Positions 1 through 9,615 are shown, counted from the first letter of the stretch. The stretch: 32,192 nucleotides of DNA from an uncultured Collinsella sp. (GCA_900540995.1 UQHO01000023.1:1-32192), one strand, 5' to 3'. Numbers and translations are program-made. The notes: a model not told the origin generated them from the sequence alone.

Positions 1-57
1 GTCTTTCATGCAGCAGGGGCTCTCAATGTTTTTATGTCCTGCTCATATCGTCTGTGC

Positions 58-78
58 CGGCACCTGGGGACAGTCCTT
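58..78. repeat. Short GGGGACA-type repeat, copy 1
   Basis: The 21 bases here match 20228-20248 at all but two positions, around a core CTGGGGACAGTCC. This copy is preceded by a GTGCCGGCAC palindrome. Such short GC-rich motifs between genes resemble REP elements. No transposase is nearby. No gene was seen in 1-223. Confidence 0.45.
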
Positions 79-130
79 ATGTCAAGAGATCGGTGCAAGA
101 GGGATAGGTTGCCTTGCGTCGATCTAAATA

Positions 131-196
131 AGTTGCGGTGAGATAGTTCTTGAATTGGCCTTTTTGGGGCTAAACAGAAACTTTCTCACCGCAACT
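131..196. repeat. Hairpin repeat family A, copy 1
   Basis: An inverted repeat with arms 131-152 and 175-196. The outer 13 bases of each arm, starting AGTTGCGGTGAGA, pair perfectly; the inner part pairs with a few mismatches. The same outer decamer AGTTGCGGTG and its complement bound the copies at 6352-6418 and 10051-10117, but the inner stem sequence here is different and still pairs. It lies 27 bases beyond the stop codon of the leftward gene ending at 224. A T-run follows on the plus strand. Confidence 0.75.
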
Positions 197-223
197 GAGT
201 TGAGGCGTTTTTTGGCAGCTGGT

Positions 224-2035
224 TTACTTGCTCGCGAACAGCCAGATCAGGATGATTGCCAGAATCACGGCGACGATGCAGACGATGGCGCCAGTGAATT
301 TGATGCGTGAGTCGCGGGTACGCTCGCGCACCGCGTCCTCGGTGGCCTCGAGCTGGGCGACTTCTTGCTCGGTCTCGGCGTGTTCGGCTTTGTCTCGGGC
401 CAAGGATCCTGCAAGCGACTCAGTGATCTCTGGATGGTCATGCACCTCGGTCGCCTGCTCGATGATCGACTGTGCATGTGCGGCATCTGCTTGGGCGTTG
501 GCGATGCTTTGCTCTTGGTCGCGGCGTGCCTTGTCCTCGGCGGCTATCTTCTCGCGCAGTTCGCGCTGGCGCGTCGTGGCGGCAGTTTTCGCCGTCTGCA
601 GCTCGTCGCGCGCGGCATCGGCCTCAGTCGTCACGGCTTGGTGTGCGCGTTTGGCTTCGGCAATGGGGGCTTGAGCCTGCTCGACGGCCTGCTCGGCTGC
701 GGCAAGCGAGTGCTCAAGGTCGGCGGTGATGCGCGGGACATCTTCTTCGGCTTTTCGCAGGGCATCTGCCGTGTCGGAGATCTGCATCGAGAGCTCGCTG
801 GTGCGCACCGTATAGTTGGCGGGATTTGCCGAGGGATTGCGTTGCAGCTCGGCATACTCATGACGCAGCGTCTCGAGCTGGGCGCGCGTGGCGTCGACGG
901 TTTGTTGTGCGGCCGCAATGCCGGCGTCTCGCTCGGCCTTCACCTTGTCGCGGATGCGCTTGGAATCCTCAAGACGTCGAACGAGGCGGTTGCCGGTCTC
1001 GCGAGAGCTTGCCTCGCGGGCCTCCACGGCGTCGAGCGCGGCCTTCAGGCGGAGCTCAGTCGCGTCATCCTCTGTCTTCATTTGTTCGAACTGGCCCTTG
1101 AGCTCTGTCGCTTTGGCGGCGTGGGCATCACGGTCAATCTCGGCTGCCGCGGCGGCCTTTTGCGCTGTAGCAATCGCTTGGCGCTGGTCGGCGACGATCT
1201 GGTCGTAGCGGCCTGCGATATCCTGGCGCGTCTCGAGTTCCTCGGCCTGATCGGCAATGCGCTGCTCAAGTTCGGTTAGGTGGGCGCGGGCATCGGCAAG
1301 TGCCTTTTTCGCGGCGTTCATCTCGCGCATGGCCGAGGCGCCCTGGGCGATAAAGGTGCCCACGGCGTTCGCGGTGTTCGAGACAGCGGTCCCCAGATCG
1401 CGGCTCGCGGCGGGGGAGTGCGGGGCGGTCGGGCGAGTGGTGTCGGCAGCGTCCGCATCGGCAGTCTGCGGCGCGGCGATATTGCCGGTACCGCCCTCGA
1501 CCACAGAAAAGCCTGCTGCGTGCGGATCGACCGCATCGGCGCCAATCGTGGGGTGCTCGAGCTGGAGAAACGAGGGCATGGTACTGCCCTGGTCGGCAAC
1601 CGGAGTCTCGCCGGGCACAAAGGTCGAGGCCGCCTCGGCGGCCTCCTCTTCCTCGGCATCAATACCGGCATCGGCGACGGCGTCTTTCATCGCTTTGACG
1701 GCATCCATCATGGAGTCCATGACGGCATCGAGCTCTTCTTCCGAAGACACCTCGATGGGGCCTGCCGCCTGTGGCGCGGGGTCTGTGTCGGGTTCGGCAT
1801 CGCTCGGCTCCGGCTGCTCGCTTTCGTCATGCTCGACAGTATCGTCTGTGTCTGTTGCTTTATCCGCATCGGCGTGCACATCTGCGGCAGCGTGCACATC
1901 TGCGGCAGCGGGCGCATCTGCGGTGGCGGGCGCATCGGTGGAGGCGTCGACGCAGGTAGGAGTATCGCAGTCGTCGACGGCGTCTGCGGAATGATCAATA
2001 TGCTGTTGAGTCTGGGGGTCCAGCTCGTCTGTCAT
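224..2035 (-). CDS. Large acidic, coiled-coil protein with C-terminal membrane anchor
   Basis: The start at 2035 is chosen because GAGGAG lies just upstream, giving 603 residues; the longer open frame to 2146 has no ribosome binding site. Residues up to about 130 are acidic and low in complexity, rich in Asp, Ala, Thr and Pro, with short tandem units such as AAADVHAAADVHADAD that are also visible as DNA repeats near 1870-1950. From about 240 to 560 the sequence is rich in Ala, Glu, Lys, Arg and Gln with heptad-like spacing, so a long coiled coil is likely. A single hydrophobic helix (about residues 579-599) ends in a short polar tail, which suggests a tail anchor with most of the protein in the cytoplasm. 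There is no signal peptide. I recognise no family. It may be a structural or envelope-associated protein, but this is a guess. Confidence 0.75.
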   Translation of the reverse strand: MTDELDPQTQQHIDHSADAVDDCDTPTCVDASTDAPATADAPAAADVHAAADVHADADKATDTDDTVEHDESEQPEPSDAEPDTDPAPQAAGPIEVSSEEELDAVMDSMMDAVKAMKDAVADAGIDAEEEEAAEAASTFVPGETPVADQGSTMPSFLQLEHPTIGADAVDPHAAGFSVVEGGTGNIAAPQTADADAADTTRPTAPHSPAASRDLGTAVSNTANAVGTFIAQGASAMREMNAAKKALADARAHLTELEQRIADQAEELETRQDIAGRYDQIVADQRQAIATAQKAAAAAEIDRDAHAAKATELKGQFEQMKTEDDATELRLKAALDAVEAREASSRETGNRLVRRLEDSKRIRDKVKAERDAGIAAAQQTVDATRAQLETLRHEYAELQRNPSANPANYTVRTSELSMQISDTADALRKAEEDVPRITADLEHSLAAAEQAVEQAQAPIAEAKRAHQAVTTEADAARDELQTAKTAATTRQRELREKIAAEDKARRDQEQSIANAQADAAHAQSIIEQATEVHDHPEITESLAGSLARDKAEHAETEQEVAQLEATEDAVRERTRDSRIKFTGAIVCIVAVILAIILIWLFASK

Positions 2036-2329
2036 AGGTATGTGCTCCTCATCGTTGTTTGTCACCCTATGATAAGGTCTCGCGCCGACATCCCGCGCGC
2101 CGCAGCAAAGTTTCAAAACGTGTTCGATGGCTCGATCTGATAACAATAACTCGGCCGTTTTATCCAGTTTGTACTTGACAATCCCTTCGCCGAACTACGT
2201 GGTGCCGTTCGCCTACTGCGGTCTTTTATTTTTGCTTGAACACGCTAAAGTTGCATCTCAGCTTTTGGCGCGTGAAGTTGGATACGCGCAGTCGGCGGGC
2301 GTGCCCGTCGCGATTTGAAAGGACTTTGT

Positions 2330-3130
2330 ATGGGACTTTTCACTGGTAAGACCGTGATCGTCACCGGCGGCGGCAAGGCCACGCTTAAGGACGGTTCCGC
2401 TGGCTCCATCGGCTACGGCATCGATATCGCATTTGCCAAGGAGGGCGCGAACCTCGTCATCACCGGCCGCAACGTCGCCAAGCTCGAGGCCGCCAAGGAG
2501 TCTCTCGAGGCCGAGTACGGTGTCAAGGTTCTGCCTGTTCAGGCCGATGTCTCGGCTGGTCAGGACAACGAGGCCGTCGTCCAGAACGTCATCGACAAGG
2601 CCATTGAGGAGTTCGGCCGCATCGACGCCGTCGTCAACAATGCTCAGGCTAGCGCCTCGGGCGTGACCATCGCCGATCACACCATGGATCAGTTTAACCT
2701 GGCCATTTACTCCGGTCTGTATGCTACCTATCTGTACATGCAGAAGGCCTATCCGCACCTGAAGGAGACCAAGGGCTCCGTGGTCAACTTTGCCTCGGGC
2801 GCCGGCCTGTTTGGCAACTATGGCCAGTGCAGCTATGCTGCCGCCAAGGAGGGCATCCGCGGCCTGACCCGCGTTGCCGCCAACGAGTGGGGCAAGGACG
2901 GCATCAACGTCAACATCGTGTGCCCGCTTGCTTGGACCGCTGCGCTCGAGAACTTCCAGGATGCCTATCCCGAGGCGTTCAAGGCCAACGTCCACATGCC
3001 GCCGGCTGGTCACTACGGCGACGTCGAGAAGGAAATCGGCCGCGTGGTCGTTCAGCTCTGCGGTCCCGACTTTAAGTACATGAACGGCGAGACCGTCACC
3101 CTCGAGGGTGGCATGGGCCAGCGGCCGTAG
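2330..3130 (+). CDS. Short-chain dehydrogenase/reductase (SDR)
   Basis: This 266-residue protein has a Rossmann fold of the classical SDR type and should be an NAD(P)-dependent oxidoreductase; the substrate cannot be read from sequence. The cofactor loop begins TGGG at residues 12-15 but is extended (residues 16-28, KATLKDGSAGSIG) before the final Gly-Tyr-Gly, longer than the usual TGxxxGxG. NNAQ at 103-106 replaces the common NNAG. The catalytic residues are Ser156, Tyr169 and Lys173 (YAAAK). The C-terminus GGMGQRP follows the usual EGG motif. The start at 2330 follows GAAAGGA; the earlier ATG at 2315 lacks a ribosome binding site. It is a single gene: the upstream neighbour diverges and a structured repeat begins three bases after its stop. 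The 294 bases between it and the coiled-coil gene hold no supported gene. Confidence 0.88.
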   Translation: MGLFTGKTVIVTGGGKATLKDGSAGSIGYGIDIAFAKEGANLVITGRNVAKLEAAKESLEAEYGVKVLPVQADVSAGQDNEAVVQNVIDKAIEEFGRIDAVVNNAQASASGVTIADHTMDQFNLAIYSGLYATYLYMQKAYPHLKETKGSVVNFASGAGLFGNYGQCSYAAAKEGIRGLTRVAANEWGKDGINVNIVCPLAWTAALENFQDAYPEAFKANVHMPPAGHYGDVEKEIGRVVVQLCGPDFKYMNGETVTLEGGMGQRP

Positions 3131-3132
3131 GG

Positions 3133-3297
3133 GTTACGCGGTTTTACCAAACCGCGTAACGGCTCGACGCTGCGCGGGCCGCATTTGGACAATCTGACGT
3201 TCAACTTCAAGGGCGCGACCAGAAGGTCAGCGCCCTTTCGTTTCACGTCACCTTGTCTCAAATGCGGCCCGCTCGCTGACTTATGCTCAACCTGCGG
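3133..3297. repeat. Structured repeat R, copy 1 (possible non-coding RNA)
   Basis: The element starts with a perfect 12-bp hairpin (3133-3144 with 3149-3160, loop TACC). A conserved CGACGCTGC leads into a perfect 14-bp outer stem (3174-3187 with 3259-3272). Inside it are a conserved TGACGT/ACGTCA stem (3195-3200 with 3245-3250) and an inner hairpin (3209-3220 with 3225-3237, loop AGAA, one bulged base). It ends with a conserved 25-base block, 3273-3297. The copy at 13303-13466 has the same order of parts and near-identical loop blocks, but different outer and inner stem sequences that still pair. The strand of any transcript is unknown. It sits directly behind an SDR stop codon. Confidence 0.8.
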
Positions 3298-3458
3298 CGC
3301 CATTTTGCTTGAAGGCACCTTGCTCGCTCTGGCGGGTTTTCGCTGTCGGTGCCATAGCATCGGCGTTGCTGTGGCTGTCGGAAATGATCCGTTGTCGCAA
3401 GGGGCAGGTTTCCTTTGCACCAGTTTCTGTCGAGTCGGTGCTCTTTGCGGGTTGCCCG

Positions 3459-3464
3459 TATAAT
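3459..3464 (+). promoter_or_regulatory. Candidate -10 box for tgt
   Basis: A perfect TATAAT lies 37 bases before the tgt start. No good -35 hexamer is found 16-18 bases upstream, so the call rests on the -10 box alone. The rest of 3298-3458 shows no gene. Confidence 0.45.
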
Positions 3465-3501
3465 GGTTTGCGTATGAACCGCAACCAAGGAGTTCCAGTT
3501 T

Positions 3502-4641
<1,140 letters not shown>

Positions 4642-4790
4642 GGGCGACAGGCGCGCTTACAGAGCGTGGGCAACGGCAAAGGCTGAGCGGCAGCCGCTCG
4701 TCACATTCGCTGACGTCGGCTGCGCGACCGCTGACCGATGCCTTGCAAGCGCATAACGCATCGTGGGTACCATACCGAATAGTTGATGTT

Positions 4791-4837
4791 CGGGCGGGTG
4801 TTTGACGCATGGCGTCGACCCCGCCCGCTTTTCTTTT
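4791..4837 (+). terminator. Rho-independent terminator just before the LOG gene
   Basis: CGGGCGGG at 4791-4798 pairs with CCCGCCCG at 4820-4827, and an inner GACGC/GCGTC stem (4804-4808 with 4812-4816) extends it. A T-rich run follows (TTTTCTTTTTC). It could end the tgt transcript. It stands only 18 bases before the next start codon, so it could also act as an attenuator if a promoter lies in 4740-4790. The intergenic stretch 4642-4790 holds no gene. Confidence 0.75.
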
Positions 4838-4854
4838 TCTCGATAGGAGTACCC

Positions 4855-5613
4855 ATGATTAAGAATGAGAACGTCGAGGGCGAGCCCGCCTACGACGAGA
4901 CGTACCGCCGCGGCCCCGTGGTTATGCGCGGCCCCATGATTCCTAAGGACAACACCTACGCCAACCTGCTGGCGCCCGAAGATTCAACCGACTGGTTGCA
5001 TGCCGATCCGTGGCGCGTCCTTCGTATTCAGGCAGAATTCGTCGATGGCTTTGGCGCGCTTGCCGAGCTTGGTCCTGCGGTGACCATCTTCGGCAGCGCC
5101 CGCACGCCCAAGACCGATCCGCTCTACAAGGCGGCGCGCACAGTCGGCCGTAAGATTGCCCAGCGCGGCGTGGCGGTTATCACCGGCGGTGGTCCTGGTG
5201 TCATGGAAGCGGCTAATAAGGGGGCGGCGAGCGTCAACGGCAAGTCAGTTGGTTTGGGCATTGAGCTGCCGCACGAGCAGGGGCTCAACAAATACGTGAA
5301 CCTTGGTATGGACTTTCGTTACTTCTTTGTGCGCAAGACCATGTTCGTCAAATACAGCTCGGGCGCTATTGTTTTTCCCGGCGGGTTTGGCACACTCGAC
5401 GAGATGTTCGAGGTGCTCACGCTGGTGCAAACGCACAAGGTCAAGCGCATGCCGCTTGTGCTGGTGGGCACCGAGTACTGGCAGGGCCTGTTCGACTGGC
5501 TTAACGGCCCGGTAATGAGCGCCAGTATGATTAGCCCGCTCGACCCGGATCTGGTACACATTACCGACGACCTCAACGAGGCCGTTGACATTGCGCTCAG
5601 CGGGTTGATGTAG
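4855..5613 (+). CDS. LOG-family (TIGR00730-type) phosphoribohydrolase-like protein
   Basis: This 252-residue protein belongs to the Lonely-Guy/lysine-decarboxylase-like fold family. Members studied elsewhere release the base from nucleoside 5'-monophosphates, including cytokinin-type nucleotides; the bacterial role is often unclear. The family signatures are present: GGGPGVMEAA at 111-120, RK at 160-161 and PGGFGTLDE at 175-183. The start at 4855 follows TAGGAG; the open frame extends upstream but runs through the terminator. The last 41 residues are repeated almost exactly (39 of 41) by a detached fragment ending at 9963, with many synonymous changes. The intervening DNA therefore looks like an insertion or rearrangement at this gene's 3' end. 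Confidence 0.9.
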   Translation: MIKNENVEGEPAYDETYRRGPVVMRGPMIPKDNTYANLLAPEDSTDWLHADPWRVLRIQAEFVDGFGALAELGPAVTIFGSARTPKTDPLYKAARTVGRKIAQRGVAVITGGGPGVMEAANKGAASVNGKSVGLGIELPHEQGLNKYVNLGMDFRYFFVRKTMFVKYSSGAIVFPGGFGTLDEMFEVLTLVQTHKVKRMPLVLVGTEYWQGLFDWLNGPVMSASMISPLDPDLVHITDDLNEAVDIALSGLM

Positions 5614-5644
5614 AGCAATCGTGTCTACCGCGACATGAATATGC

Positions 5645-5696
5645 ATGGCAATCTGATGCTATCTAACGTCAGGTTGCCATTTATATTGGGTATACT
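5645..5696 (+). promoter_or_regulatory. Operator dyad and -10 box of the toxin-antitoxin pair
   Basis: ATGGCAATCTGA at 5645-5656 and TCAGGTTGCCAT at 5669-5680 form a 12-bp inverted repeat with one mismatch. A TATACT box follows at 5691-5696, 32 bases before the antitoxin start. Antitoxins of the DinJ/RelB type bind dyads overlapping their own promoter, so this is the likely autoregulatory operator. Confidence 0.65.
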
Positions 5697-5727
5697 GATG
5701 CAAAAGACGAGGGCAAGGAGGTCGCGT

Positions 5728-6027
5728 ATGTCTACTGCAACGGTTAAGCCTACGACGGTTCGCCTCGAAGAGGGGCTCAAGGAGCAGGCGACTGAGTTCT
5801 TGGATTCGGTCGGCCTCAGCCTCAATTCCTATCTCAATCTTGCCGTTCGGCAGCTGGTAAATCAGCGAAAGATTCCTTTTGAGATTGTAGGAAGGGCGGA
5901 GATGCCCAACGAGGCGACGAGGCGTGCCATGGTGATCGCCGAGGCTCATGAGTTGGGGATTTTGCCGGACGATAGCCCGTCATTCAATAACGCTGATGAG
6001 CTTATGTCATTCCTCGATGAGGAATAG
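5728..6027 (+). CDS. RelB/DinJ-family antitoxin
   Basis: A 99-residue protein with a ribbon-helix-helix N-terminus: the strand TVRLEEGLKEQATEFLDSVG is followed by LSLNSYLNLAVRQLV, as in DinJ. This half should dimerise and bind the operator upstream; the acidic C-terminal half, ending DELMSFLDEE, should wrap the toxin. The start at 5728 has AAGGAGG six bases upstream; the longer open frame from 5635 crosses the promoter. The toxin gene begins two bases after the stop. The pair lies immediately behind the LOG gene, in a segment that appears inserted. Confidence 0.92.
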   Translation: MSTATVKPTTVRLEEGLKEQATEFLDSVGLSLNSYLNLAVRQLVNQRKIPFEIVGRAEMPNEATRRAMVIAEAHELGILPDDSPSFNNADELMSFLDEE

Positions 6028-6029
6028 CG

Positions 6030-6338
6030 ATGTTCGAGATTAAAGTCGAGGCTCAATTTAAGGCGGACTACAAACGAACGATGCGCATGCATCCGCAGCT
6101 AAAAAGTGAGTTTAAAGCGGCGGTTGCAGAGCTTGTGGCTCATGGGTCACTTCCGGCGGAGTATGGCGCCCACGAGCTCTCAAACCCGGGCGGAAACTAC
6201 AACGGCCACATCGATTTCCACCTATCCGATGGCTTGGTCGATGTGGTCGTTCTTTATCTTCCCCATAAGACTAACCCAGTGATTAGGCTGGTGAGAATGG
6301 GCTCGCATGAGGAACTGTTTCAGGGTCCGCTGGGCTGA
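6030..6338 (+). CDS. YafQ-family mRNA interferase toxin
   Basis: A 102-residue RelE-fold toxin expected to cleave mRNA on the ribosome when free of its antitoxin. The YafQ-type active site is visible: His48 (AHEL), His60 and Asp62-His64-Asp67 (GHIDFHLSDG), and His93 in the C-terminal GSHEELF. The length is typical for YafQ. Its start is two bases behind the antitoxin stop, so translation is likely coupled. It looks intact, since all catalytic positions recalled for E. coli YafQ have a plausible match. Confidence 0.92.
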   Translation: MFEIKVEAQFKADYKRTMRMHPQLKSEFKAAVAELVAHGSLPAEYGAHELSNPGGNYNGHIDFHLSDGLVDVVVLYLPHKTNPVIRLVRMGSHEELFQGPLG

Positions 6339-6350
6339 TCGCCGATTTCC

Positions 6351-6434
6351 AAGTTGCGGTGGAATAGGGACTGATTTGCGGTCGATTGGCCAAAAACAGT
6401 CCCTATTTCACCGCAACTGATGTGGGCGCCCCGT
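6351..6434. repeat. Hairpin repeat family A, copy 2
   Basis: Arms 6352-6373 and 6397-6418 pair over 22 bp, with a single G-T wobble. The core (AGTTGCGGTGGAATAGGGAC) and a tail GATGTGGGCG are shared with the copy at 10051-10131. It lies between the convergent yafQ and helicase stops, 26 bases from the helicase stop. The two copies are direct repeats that bracket the helicase and the displaced LOG fragment. Confidence 0.85.
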
Positions 6435-6460
6435 TCGCTGCTGCGGCCCCCCGGTTCTCC

Positions 6461-9415
6461 TCATTGCTGGATTTCGCTCAAAAACTCAGCGGCGACTTCG
6501 TTGCTTTTGAAACGGATGCTGCGGTCTTCTTTCTTGGGGAATGCCAGCAGCGGGATAGTCCCGTACCAGACAGTTTCCTCGTCAATCACGGCCGCGCACA
6601 GCCGCCCTTTGGCCTTGACGGAATAGTCGACGTTCATCTCGGCAAAAATCGCTTTCGCGTCATCGCGCGGAGGTGAGGCAACATAAACCTCAAGGGTAAT
6701 CCCACGGGCGGCTGCGCCTGCGAGTGTGGTGGTGAGTTTCGTGAGGCATGCGGCGGATGCGTAGGATGCGGCTATGAAGGCACTCTTTGTGGCACCGGTG
6801 ATGTCTTTAATTAATGCCTCAATAGCGTTTGCCGGCTCTATGAGAATGTTGTAATCGGGTTGCTCACTGTCCTCTGCTGAATAAATTTCGTACCCCAACT
6901 TGGCGTACGTCTTGAGTCTTTTCTGGTACATGCGGGCGAGCATGGGTATCGACAGGTCAATGTAGTCGAATATCTCAACCTGTTGCTTGCCTTCGTGGCT
7001 TCTATGCAGTCTGCCCACCTGCTGCGTTACGCTGCCGTCCCAAGATATCGGCGTGGCAATGAAAAGGGTGTCAAGGTAGGACAGATCGAAGCCCTCGCTC
7101 AGAAGGCTTTCGGTGGCGACGATGATTCGATGTTCATGCTCAAAGCCGGGAAGACTGTTCAGTATCGCTTTTCTTTCTTTGGCGCCGATTTCTCCGGTTA
7201 AGAGTATGGGCTCGTGTCTGCGATCATTAAGCAACCTGAACAGTTCCTCAGCATGCTTTTTCCTTTTGGATAGTATGAGCGGATGTCGACCGTTTGACGC
7301 TGCTTCGAGGGCGTCATCGACAATCAATTCGTTTCTTGCCGCATGTGCACACAGCATATCGAGAATCTGATTGAAGCTTGCATCCGGCTCGTAGGCGGAT
7401 AGCCGAATGCCGGTAAATCTCGGTCGAACGATGCGCTGGATGCCCTGCTGAATTGCCTGCGTTTTTGGATCGATGACATAGCGAAGCGGGCCGCAGAGCA
7501 TCGAGAGCGCCCGCGTGAGTCCGTCGGAGCGCTCGGGTGTCGCGGAGAGGCCATATATATATTTGGCTGGAGCGGACTTGAGGACGAGCTCGAGCTGTGG
7601 CGCGGCAGCATGGTGGCATTCGTCGCAGATAATGAGGCCGTAATTACGAACAAGGTTCTTAACTATCGGCTCCCCGGTTTGGGAGTCTTTGCCAGATAGC
7701 GACTGAAAGGAAGCGACGTCGATAAGGCCGCTGACGGCGGTTTTGCCCCCTCCGATTTGTCCAATAAGGGGAGGTTGCTTTTTGCTGATTCGTCCTTTTG
7801 GCGTTCGGACCGGCTCTCTGGTGTCCGTAATGTCGAGAAATCGTTCGAGCTGCGATTTCCATTGGGCTATGAGCGCGGTCTTTGGAACAATGACGAGCGC
7901 CGGAAGACCAACGGCGGCAATAAGATAAGCTCCGATGACGGTTTTACCGAAGCCCGTTGGCGCAGACATGATTCCGTCTTCGTATTCAAGCATCTGGTCG
8001 GCGGCAATTTGCTGTTCGGGATGAAGGGTCCCTTTGAATGCCATCTCAATTGGATTGCCTGTGCTACGTTCGTCTGAATAATGGGCAGTAACGTGGGCTT
8101 CTTGAATCAGCTGCTCAAGTTGGGCTTTGCAGCCTCTGGGAATCGCGACGCGGCCATCTCTAAGTTCGCTGAGGTCTATGAGTCGCGGTTTGCCGAATAC
8201 TGATTGATGCATAGATTGCGCACGGAAGAACTCCGGGTTGGCAAATGTCGCAAGCCTGCGGATTTCCATTTGAGCTGCCGGGCTCAGAGACTTTTCGGGG
8301 ATGTAGAGCATATCGGCTTGTGTGACGAGCAGGTTCGAGGGGAAGTCTCGTGGCGTGAGCGGGAGCCGCTTTCGTGGCTTTTGGACATTGCGCCTGGTTT
8401 TGTTTGTCGCTGCAGCTGTTGCTATTCCAAGCGGTTTGTTTTTGGTGTCCTCGATCAGACGATCCACCGTCGCACGCGAGATTAGTTGGATTTGCGAAAG
8501 GTAAAGCCATTGGTCGGGAAAGGGCTCGAATCGTTCGTCAACAAATACGCTGTTTCCTTCCCGCTGCGCTTTTCCCTGAAAGGGCAGCGCAATGAGATTT
8601 CCAAAGCCGCCTTCAGGAATGGTGGACTGCGCGGGTATCATTCGGTCAAAGGCTTCGAAGGTGATTGTCTTGTTGAGTGCCGCTGCTTCGGCGATAAGGC
8701 AGCTACCGAAATCTCGTGCTGTCTTTGCGTTTATAGGTTCTAGGAAGAAAAACCAGATATGCGCGCCGTTGCCTGACCTTGATCGCTCGACCGCAGCGTT
8801 AATTCCATGGTTTTTTACGACAAGCCTGATAGCGTTTGTCGCTTCTTTCCAATCGGCTTTGTCAAAATCAATGACAAGGACATTTGTGTTGCAGTCTTTG
8901 TCGAGAACATATTGACCTATGACGTCCCGGAGCCTGTCGTCGCTGCCTTTGAAATGGGCGATAATGGCGGCATCGTTCAGCTCAAGGAATGTGCGGCTGC
9001 GACATTCAGCGCATTTAATTCTGTGATGGTTTGCTTTGGGGCAAATGCCTGGCTTCCACTCATTTGCGCAGGCGGGTGTATAGCCGATGCCCCCGTCTTT
9101 TCTGCGATACCCGTGAGCGTGCACATCTTTGCGGCCGGTAAAAAGATTGCGAAAGAGCTCGAGTTTGTCGCGCGCTGGGCTCGCGCTGGTAACGATGCCC
9201 TCGGTCTGTGCACGTTCGCCGAAAGATTTGCCGGCTTTGTCCCATTCTTCGAGTGTTGCGTAACGGATGTCTGGACCGTTGCTACAGATTACGATCTGCT
9301 TACGCGGATCTGAAGCGTGGACAACCGTTTTATTGAGTTTGAATAAGGCGTTCCCGAAAAGGGCGTATTGATGCACGGCGTTGCTCATTTGAATGCCATT
9401 CTTGTCAGCGTTCAT
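6461..9415 (-). CDS. Primase (AEP)-SF2 helicase-PLD-like fusion, TOTE-type conflict protein
   Basis: A 984-residue multidomain protein. A likely zinc site is Cys116, Cys125, Cys135, Cys138. An archaeo-eukaryotic primase-like domain follows, with its hDhD motif at Asp183/Asp185, the SxH-type GAHIW at His219 and a third acidic position at Asp257. A superfamily 2 helicase carries Walker A APTGFGKT (485-492), DECH (598-601), SAT (624-626) and QQVGRLHR (798-805). The C-terminal 120 residues resemble a phospholipase-D-type fold (IDEETVWYGTIP) but lack the His and Lys of an HKD motif. Domain databases, as I recall, name this primase type after TOTE conflict systems, which are predicted anti-invader modules. 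No partner gene is adjacent. The assigned start has no clear ribosome binding site; Met10 is an alternative. Codons are less GC-biased than in the neighbours, suggesting transfer. Confidence 0.82.
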   Translation of the reverse strand: MNADKNGIQMSNAVHQYALFGNALFKLNKTVVHASDPRKQIVICSNGPDIRYATLEEWDKAGKSFGERAQTEGIVTSASPARDKLELFRNLFTGRKDVHAHGYRRKDGGIGYTPACANEWKPGICPKANHHRIKCAECRSRTFLELNDAAIIAHFKGSDDRLRDVIGQYVLDKDCNTNVLVIDFDKADWKEATNAIRLVVKNHGINAAVERSRSGNGAHIWFFFLEPINAKTARDFGSCLIAEAAALNKTITFEAFDRMIPAQSTIPEGGFGNLIALPFQGKAQREGNSVFVDERFEPFPDQWLYLSQIQLISRATVDRLIEDTKNKPLGIATAAATNKTRRNVQKPRKRLPLTPRDFPSNLLVTQADMLYIPEKSLSPAAQMEIRRLATFANPEFFRAQSMHQSVFGKPRLIDLSELRDGRVAIPRGCKAQLEQLIQEAHVTAHYSDERSTGNPIEMAFKGTLHPEQQIAADQMLEYEDGIMSAPTGFGKTVIGAYLIAAVGLPALVIVPKTALIAQWKSQLERFLDITDTREPVRTPKGRISKKQPPLIGQIGGGKTAVSGLIDVASFQSLSGKDSQTGEPIVKNLVRNYGLIICDECHHAAAPQLELVLKSAPAKYIYGLSATPERSDGLTRALSMLCGPLRYVIDPKTQAIQQGIQRIVRPRFTGIRLSAYEPDASFNQILDMLCAHAARNELIVDDALEAASNGRHPLILSKRKKHAEELFRLLNDRRHEPILLTGEIGAKERKAILNSLPGFEHEHRIIVATESLLSEGFDLSYLDTLFIATPISWDGSVTQQVGRLHRSHEGKQQVEIFDYIDLSIPMLARMYQKRLKTYAKLGYEIYSAEDSEQPDYNILIEPANAIEALIKDITGATKSAFIAASYASAACLTKLTTTLAGAAARGITLEVYVASPPRDDAKAIFAEMNVDYSVKAKGRLCAAVIDEETVWYGTIPLLAFPKKEDRSIRFKSNEVAAEFLSEIQQ

Positions 9416-9615
9416 TGGGATGAGGGTACGTCATTTCAGCTTTATGAGATATGCGACTTCGATTTTGGTTCGGTAATAGTGGGGTACCGATCCGTGAGTG
9501 GCAATTAGCCGGTGCCAAAACGTGCGGCGGCTGTTGTTAAAGGTGTTTTGGCGGCTATGGGGCGTGTTGGCGGCGTGGGGAGGGGTCCTCGAATGACTCC
9601 GTGGTCAAATAACGT

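Noticed and set aside
365..2140. Several long plus-strand frames opposite the coiled-coil gene
   Set aside because: Repetitive GC-rich coding DNA leaves antisense frames open; they lack start signals and sensible composition.
2127..2318. 63-codon plus-strand frame between the coiled-coil gene and the SDR
   Set aside because: There is no ribosome binding site and it overlaps the promoter space of both divergent genes.
3133..3160. First hairpin of structured repeat as a plain terminator
   Set aside because: No T-run follows, and the same hairpin with the same conserved downstream blocks recurs at 13303, so it is part of a larger element.
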